Assembly: GCA_965205995.1 (NCBI GenBank)
Contig: OZ242200.1
Location: forward strand, 2,480,001 to 2,544,000
Source: MPNO01 sp965205995
GTDB taxonomy: Bacteria; Pseudomonadota; Alphaproteobacteria; MPNO01
Direction of reading: 5' to 3'
Length of the DNA: 64,000 nucleotides
Under the pieces are notes generated by a model, which did not search any database, was not told where the DNA came from, and worked only from the letters and a program-made list of their open reading frames with translations. Positions 60,291 to 64,000 of this stretch are shown in pieces. Position 1 is the stretch's first letter. Each line of letters starts with the position of its first letter. A program made the position numbers and the translations under genes.

Positions 60291-61004
60291 TCAGAGGCCG
60301 AGATAGGCCTGCCGGACCTCGGGATCCTCCAGCAATGCAGCCGCCGTCCCGGACATGGCGATGCGGCCGTTTTCCAGAACATGGGCGGAATCGGCGATCT
60401 CCAGCGTCGCGCGGATGTCCTGCTCGACGATGAACACGGTCACCCCGGCGCCGCGGATGCGGACGATCGTCTCGAACAGCGCCTGGGCGACGGCGGGCGC
60501 GAGCCCGAGGCTCGGCTCGTCGAGCAGCAGCAGCCGCGGACGCGACATCAACCCGCGCGCGATCGCCAGCATCTGCTGCTCGCCGCCGGAGAGGGTCCCC
60601 CCCGCCTGGCGCCGGCGCTGCTCGAGGATCGGGAAGAGCGCGTACATCTCCCGCATGCGGACGGCGAAACCGGGCCTCGCATGCGGCGCGATCGCGCCGA
60701 TCCTGAGATTCTCCTCGACCGAGAAGCCGGGGAAGATCAGCCTTCCCTCTGGCACCAGCGAGAGCCCGCGTTCGACGCGCTGGTGCGGCGCGGCCGAGGC
60801 GAGATCGGTTCCGTCGAGGACGATGCGGCCGGAGGTCGGCGACACCAGCCCGGCGACGCTGCGCATCAGGGTCGTCTTGCCGGCGCCGTTGCTGCCGAGG
60901 AGCGCCGTGATCGAGCCCTCGGCGACATCGAGGGAGACCGCCTCCAGCACCCGGATTTCGCCATAGCCGGCGGTGACGGCGGCGATTTCCAGCATCGCCG
61001 TCAT
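60291..61004 (-). CDS. livF: Branched-chain amino acid-type ABC transporter ATPase LivF (second operon)
   Basis: A 237-residue ABC ATPase. Walker A GSNGAGKTT near residue 36, signature LSGGEQQMLAIARGL near 138, Walker B LLLLDEPSLGLAP near 158 and IVEQDIRATL as the switch are visible. It is the last gene of livJ-livH-livM-livG-livF; its start overlaps livG by four bases (ATGA). Its EQD switch and overall length are typical of LivF. The solute is likely an amino acid or an aromatic/amide compound. Confidence 0.93.
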   Translation of the reverse strand: MTAMLEIAAVTAGYGEIRVLEAVSLDVAEGSITALLGSNGAGKTTLMRSVAGLVSPTSGRIVLDGTDLASAAPHQRVERGLSLVPEGRLIFPGFSVEENLRIGAIAPHARPGFAVRMREMYALFPILEQRRRQAGGTLSGGEQQMLAIARGLMSRPRLLLLDEPSLGLAPAVAQALFETIVRIRGAGVTVFIVEQDIRATLEIADSAHVLENGRIAMSGTAAALLEDPEVRQAYLGL

Positions 61005-61732
61005 CGCCGGGCGCGCCCCAGATAGGCCTCGATCACCCTGGGGTCGGCGGCGATCGCGTCGGGCGCTCCTTCGGCGATCTTGACGCCGTGATGCAGCACC
61101 ACCAGGCGCTCGCAGAGCCGCATCAGCGCCCGCATGACATGCTCGATGACGACGATGGTCAGGCCGTGGCGCTGCCTGAGCGCGAGGATCGTCTCGAGCG
61201 CCTCCGCCGCCTCGACCGGGGTGAGCCCCGCCATCACCTCGTCGAGGAGGAGGAGTCTGGGGCGGGTAGCGAGCGCGCGGGCGATCTCCAGCCGCTTGCG
61301 CCCGGCGAGCGTCAGCGTGCCGGCGGGATCGGCGGCGCGCCCGGCGAGCCCGACCTCCTCCAGCACTTCGCGCGCCCGTTCATGGGCGAGCCGCGTCGAG
61401 GGTTCGCGCCCGGTCCCGAAGAGAACCCCGATGGCCACGTTCTCCAGCACGCTGAGCCCGGCGAAGGGGCGGACGATCTGGAACGCGCGGGCGATGCCGA
61501 GGCGGTTCACCTGGTCGGGGCGGAGGCCGTCGATCCGCCTGCCCCGGAGGCGGATTTCGCCCGCGCTGGGGCGCAGATTGCCGGCGATCAGCGCGAACAG
61601 GGTGGTCTTGCCGGCGCCGTTCGCGCCCATCAACCCGAGGATCTCGCCTTCCTCGACGGTCATGTCCATCGAATCGACCGCGACCACCCCGCCGAAGCGG
61701 CGCCCCACCCCCTTGAGCTCCAGCAGGCTCAC
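61001..61732 (-). CDS. livG: Branched-chain amino acid-type ABC transporter ATPase LivG (second operon)
   Basis: A 243-residue ABC ATPase from a GTG at 61732, four bases inside livM (GTGA). Its N-terminus is SLLELKGVGRRFGGVVAVDS. Walker A is GANGAGKTT, the signature area LTLAGRKRLEIARAL, and Walker B LLLLDEVMAGLTP. The signature is LTLAG rather than the classical LSGGQ, as in other LivG proteins. It follows the same overlap pattern as the first liv operon. Confidence 0.92.
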   Translation of the reverse strand: MSLLELKGVGRRFGGVVAVDSMDMTVEEGEILGLMGANGAGKTTLFALIAGNLRPSAGEIRLRGRRIDGLRPDQVNRLGIARAFQIVRPFAGLSVLENVAIGVLFGTGREPSTRLAHERAREVLEEVGLAGRAADPAGTLTLAGRKRLEIARALATRPRLLLLDEVMAGLTPVEAAEALETILALRQRHGLTIVVIEHVMRALMRLCERLVVLHHGVKIAEGAPDAIAADPRVIEAYLGRARR

Positions 61733-62643
61733 CGCCGCGCCCGCCGCCAGGCCGCGATCCGGCCGTGGATCCCGTTCGGCACCCCGAGGACGAAAGCGAC
61801 CAGCAGCCCGCCGAGCAGGATCATGTAGATCTCGGGCCAGTTGGCCCACAGGATCTCCTGCAACAGCACCAGGAACAGCGCGCCGTAGACCGGGCCCGGC
61901 ACGTCGTCGCCGCCGCCGATGATGGCGATCGATACGATGGTGAACGAGGTGATCGGGTTGAACAGGTCGAGGGGCTCGAAATAGGTGGTCCTGAGCACCA
62001 TCGCCGCGCCGACCATGCCGGGTATGACCGCCGACAGCGCGAAGGCGAAGACCTTGAAGCGGGCGACGTTGATGCCGAGCGTCTCGGCGGCTTCCTCGTT
62101 TTCGCGGATGGCGCGGAGCCCGGCGCCGAAGCGGGAGCGGCGAACCAGATAGGTGACGACCGCCGAGGCGGCGGCGAGGACGAGCACGACATAGAAGATC
62201 TGCGCAAGCCCGGGCCCGCCGAACAGGAGCCGTCCGAACTGGCCGAGCGCGGCCTCGATATTGATCACCACGAACTTGACGAGCTCGGCGAGGCCGAAGG
62301 TGAGGATTACGAAATAGGGCCCCCGAACCCTGAGGCAGGGATAGCCGACGACCAGAGCGAGCAGCCCGGTCGCGGCGCCAGCGAGGATCACCGAGATCCA
62401 GAACGGGAGGCTGCCGAAGCACAGCACCATCGCATAGGCGCCGGCGCCGAAGAACACCGCGTGGCCGAGCGAGACATAGCCGGTCATCGCCGACAGCACG
62501 ACCCAGCTCTGGGTCAGCGCGATCCACATCAGGAGGTTGAGCGCAACGCCGATCGCGTAGTCCCCGGCAAGCAGCGGGACCAGGGCGAAAGCGGCGGCCG
62601 CAAGGGCGAGCAGCCCGGCGAACCGGCGGTGTTCCGGGTTCAT
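61729..62643 (-). CDS. livM: Branched-chain amino acid-type ABC permease LivM (second operon)
   Basis: A 304-residue LivM without the N-terminal extension seen in the first operon. LLMWIALTQSWVVLSAMTGY, then VSLGHAVFFGAGAY near residue 62, RVRGPYFVILTFGLAELVKF near 105, RSRFGAGLRAIRENEEAAET near 172 (cytoplasmic EAA-like loop) and VIPGMVGAAMVLRTTYF are visible. The ATG at 62643 overlaps livH by four bases (ATGA). Shared overlaps with livG and livH indicate one coupled transcript. Confidence 0.93.
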   Translation of the reverse strand: MNPEHRRFAGLLALAAAAFALVPLLAGDYAIGVALNLLMWIALTQSWVVLSAMTGYVSLGHAVFFGAGAYAMVLCFGSLPFWISVILAGAATGLLALVVGYPCLRVRGPYFVILTFGLAELVKFVVINIEAALGQFGRLLFGGPGLAQIFYVVLVLAAASAVVTYLVRRSRFGAGLRAIRENEEAAETLGINVARFKVFAFALSAVIPGMVGAAMVLRTTYFEPLDLFNPITSFTIVSIAIIGGGDDVPGPVYGALFLVLLQEILWANWPEIYMILLGGLLVAFVLGVPNGIHGRIAAWRRARR

Positions 62644-63530
62644 CGCACCACGCTCCGGCCGCCGAACAGCCCCTGCGGGCGCCAGACGAGGACCGCGATG
62701 AAGACGCCGTAGATCAGGATCGAGCGCATGCTGGCGCTGGTCAGCGCGACGCCATAGACCTCGATCAGGGCGAGCACCAGGGCGCCTGCGAGCCCGCCGG
62801 CGAGATTTCCGAGCCCGCCCAGGATGATCACGATGAAGGCGGCGATGGTGAAGGGGAATCCCATGAACGGCGAGACCTGCTCGAGCATCGAGATCAGGCA
62901 GCCGGCGGCCCCGGCGATGGCGAAGCCGAGCGAGAAGGCGATCAGCCGCATGCGCTCGACATCGACCCCGACCAGCGAGGCGGCGTCGGGCTGCTCGATC
63001 AGCGCGCGGATCGCGAGCCCGGTGGTCGACAGGCGGAAGAACAGGATCGCGGCAAAGCAGAAAGTGAGCCCGATGGCGAGAACGACGAGGCGATCGGCGG
63101 TCACCTGGAAGCTGCCGATGCGCACGATGTCGTCGAGATAGGGGTAGGCGCGAGCCGTCGCGGTGAAGGAGAGAGCGATCGCGTTCTGCAGGATGATCGA
63201 GACGCCGAACAGGACGAGCAGCGAGTTGGCCTCGATCTGCGCGATCAGCCGCGACGACCGCAGCACCCGGCGGCACAGCGTGCGATAGACCGCCGCGCCG
63301 AACGCGCCGCCCAGGATCAGCGCGAGGAACATCGACCAGACCGGCCCCACCCCGGTCAGGGTGAAGCACCAATAAGCGAGATATCCGCCCAGCATCAGGA
63401 TCTCGCCATGTGCCACGTTGAGCAGCCGCATGGTGCCGTAGATCAGGTTGAGCCCGAGCGCGACGAGGCCGTAGATCCCCGCCAGGACCAGGGCGGCGAT
63501 CAGCAACTGGCCGGAAAAAAGGTCAGCCAT
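62640..63530 (-). CDS. livH: Branched-chain amino acid-type ABC permease LivH (second operon)
   Basis: A 296-residue LivH permease. LIAALVLAGIYGLVALGLNL, then IYGTMRLLNVAHGEILMLGG near residue 28, STTGLAIRALIEQPDAASLV near 170 and AAFIVIILGGLGNLAGGLAG near 232 are the usual segments. It follows the binding protein by 67 bases that contain a hairpin, and overlaps livM by four bases. It provides half of the transmembrane channel. Confidence 0.93.
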   Translation of the reverse strand: MADLFSGQLLIAALVLAGIYGLVALGLNLIYGTMRLLNVAHGEILMLGGYLAYWCFTLTGVGPVWSMFLALILGGAFGAAVYRTLCRRVLRSSRLIAQIEANSLLVLFGVSIILQNAIALSFTATARAYPYLDDIVRIGSFQVTADRLVVLAIGLTFCFAAILFFRLSTTGLAIRALIEQPDAASLVGVDVERMRLIAFSLGFAIAGAAGCLISMLEQVSPFMGFPFTIAAFIVIILGGLGNLAGGLAGALVLALIEVYGVALTSASMRSILIYGVFIAVLVWRPQGLFGGRSVVR

Positions 63531-63552
63531 CGCCGGCTCCCGGAACGCCCGG

Positions 63553-63577
63553 GCGCCCCGGCCGCGCGGCGGGGCGC
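63553..63577 (-). other. Hairpin between livJ and livH
   Basis: GCGCCCCG (63553-63560) pairs with CGGGGCGC (63570-63577) around a nine-base loop that can itself fold (GCCGC/GCGG). It follows the binding-protein stop by 20 bases and precedes livH. There is no T-run, so differential expression is the likelier role. Confidence 0.5.
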
Positions 63578-63597
63578 ATCGCGGAGTCCAGGGGTCG

Positions 63598-64000
63598 CTA
63601 CTTCCAGGCGGGCTTTGCGATCGCCTCGGCGGTGCGCTCCTCGGGCGGCCAGACGATGTGCTGGGTGCCGCCCTGGATCTGCGAGATCATCGTCGGCAGC
63701 GCGACATTCATCACCCCTTCGAACCTGGCCGGCCCGTTGATGGTCTTGAAGGTCGTCCCCGCGATGGCCGTGCGCAGCTTGTCCTTGTCGAGCCCCGCCT
63801 TGGCGACGGCCTGCTGCAGGATCTCGACCGAGACATAGGCGAGCGGCGCGTCGAGGAAATCGGGGTCGGTCTTCCAGCGCGCCTTGAAGGCATCGGCGAA
63901 GATCCTGGCCGACGGCCAGTCCTTCCGCGCCGGAGTCCAATGCCCCATCGTCAGGATGCCGTTGCGCGCGGCTCCGAAGATCTTGCCGAAGAAGTCGTAT
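63598..64000 (-). CDS. Liv-type ABC substrate-binding protein, C-terminal part
   Basis: About 134 C-terminal codons of a periplasmic Peripla_BP_6 (Leu/Ile/Val-type) binding protein. Reading from the window edge, YDFFGKIFGAARNGILTMGH, WTPARKDWPSARIFADAFKA, then LAYVSVEILQQAVAKAGLD and LRTAIAGTTFKTINGPARFE are standard for this family. It precedes livH-livM-livG-livF, completing the second operon. The N-terminus and signal peptide lie beyond base 64000, so the ligand cannot be judged. Confidence 0.85.
   Translation of the reverse strand, partial: YDFFGKIFGAARNGILTMGHWTPARKDWPSARIFADAFKARWKTDPDFLDAPLAYVSVEILQQAVAKAGLDKDKLRTAIAGTTFKTINGPARFEGVMNVALPTMISQIQGGTQHIVWPPEERTAEAIAKPAWK

Overview
The window is one continuous stretch of GC-rich, gene-dense chromosome from an alphaproteobacterium. 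The best support is the minus-strand housekeeping run folK, rpoZ, rsh, pdxJ, acpS, lepB, rnc, era, recO, parC (40.3 to 30.4 kb), an order typical of alphaproteobacteria (Rhodospirillales-like). A single bifunctional Rsh, an RpoH sigma factor, a metal-switch HemB and a PhaR/PhaP/PhaC polyhydroxyalkanoate (PHA) locus agree. Many TRAP and Liv-type importers and aromatic or organic-acid catabolic genes suggest a free-living or host-associated marine-type heterotroph. I see no rRNA, phage, insertion sequence or CRISPR array.

Layout. 0-6 kb: two tandem UbiD-type decarboxylases (the first cut by the window edge), a divergent polysaccharide-deacetylase-like gene, a frameshifted GH88 hydrolase, a DUF805 membrane protein and a fumarylacetoacetase-family enzyme. 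6-11 kb: operon livH-livM-livG-livF, a small membrane protein and a sugar-nucleotide-type epimerase, with no binding protein. 11-17 kb: a thioesterase, an HpcH/HpaI aldolase coupled to a LigJ-like 4-oxalomesaconate hydratase, and a TRAP importer (dctP plus fused dctQM), followed by a convergent MarR regulator. 17-25 kb: rpoH, hemB, a penicillin acylase-family enzyme coupled to threonine ammonia-lyase, a flavin reductase, a PaaI thioesterase and bpt. 25-30 kb: a second TRAP importer whose large permease has a 315-residue charged tail. 30-43 kb: the housekeeping core, then a NYN protein, family-5 uracil-DNA glycosylase, a molybdopterin oxidoreductase, smpB and dapA. 43-49 kb: the PHA locus (frameshifted phaR, phaP, phaC, DUF6489, MaoC hydratase, HAD, alpha/beta hydrolase). 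49-51 kb: Rieske protein, unknown protein and amidohydrolase. 51-56 kb: a five-gene minus-strand operon (desaturase, DUF120/RibK-like, enolase-superfamily dehydratase, FAH-family protein, GNAT) and a divergent tRNA-Gly(CCC). 56-64 kb: an ornithine cyclodeaminase-family gene, a third TRAP importer, and a second, complete liv operon whose binding protein runs off the edge.

How the genes fit together. The catabolic genes (UbiD, LigJ, aldolase, two FAH-family enzymes, amidohydrolase, acid-sugar dehydratase) sit beside importers for organic acids and amino-acid-like substrates. Carbon can be stored through the PHA locus, whose phaR-phaP intergenic region has a readable promoter, three TTGC/GCAA dyads and a strong terminator after phaP.

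Beyond genes, the main signals are two perfect 16-bp parS sites, each inside a 42-bp element with a conserved hairpin flank; two copies of a modular hairpin repeat; a nested dyad over the rpoH promoter; and hairpins between binding-protein and permease genes in all four importer operons where both genes are present. Three genes (GH88, phaR, GNAT) carry apparent single-site frameshifts, either real lesions or assembly errors. No gap longer than about 300 bases lacks a gene.
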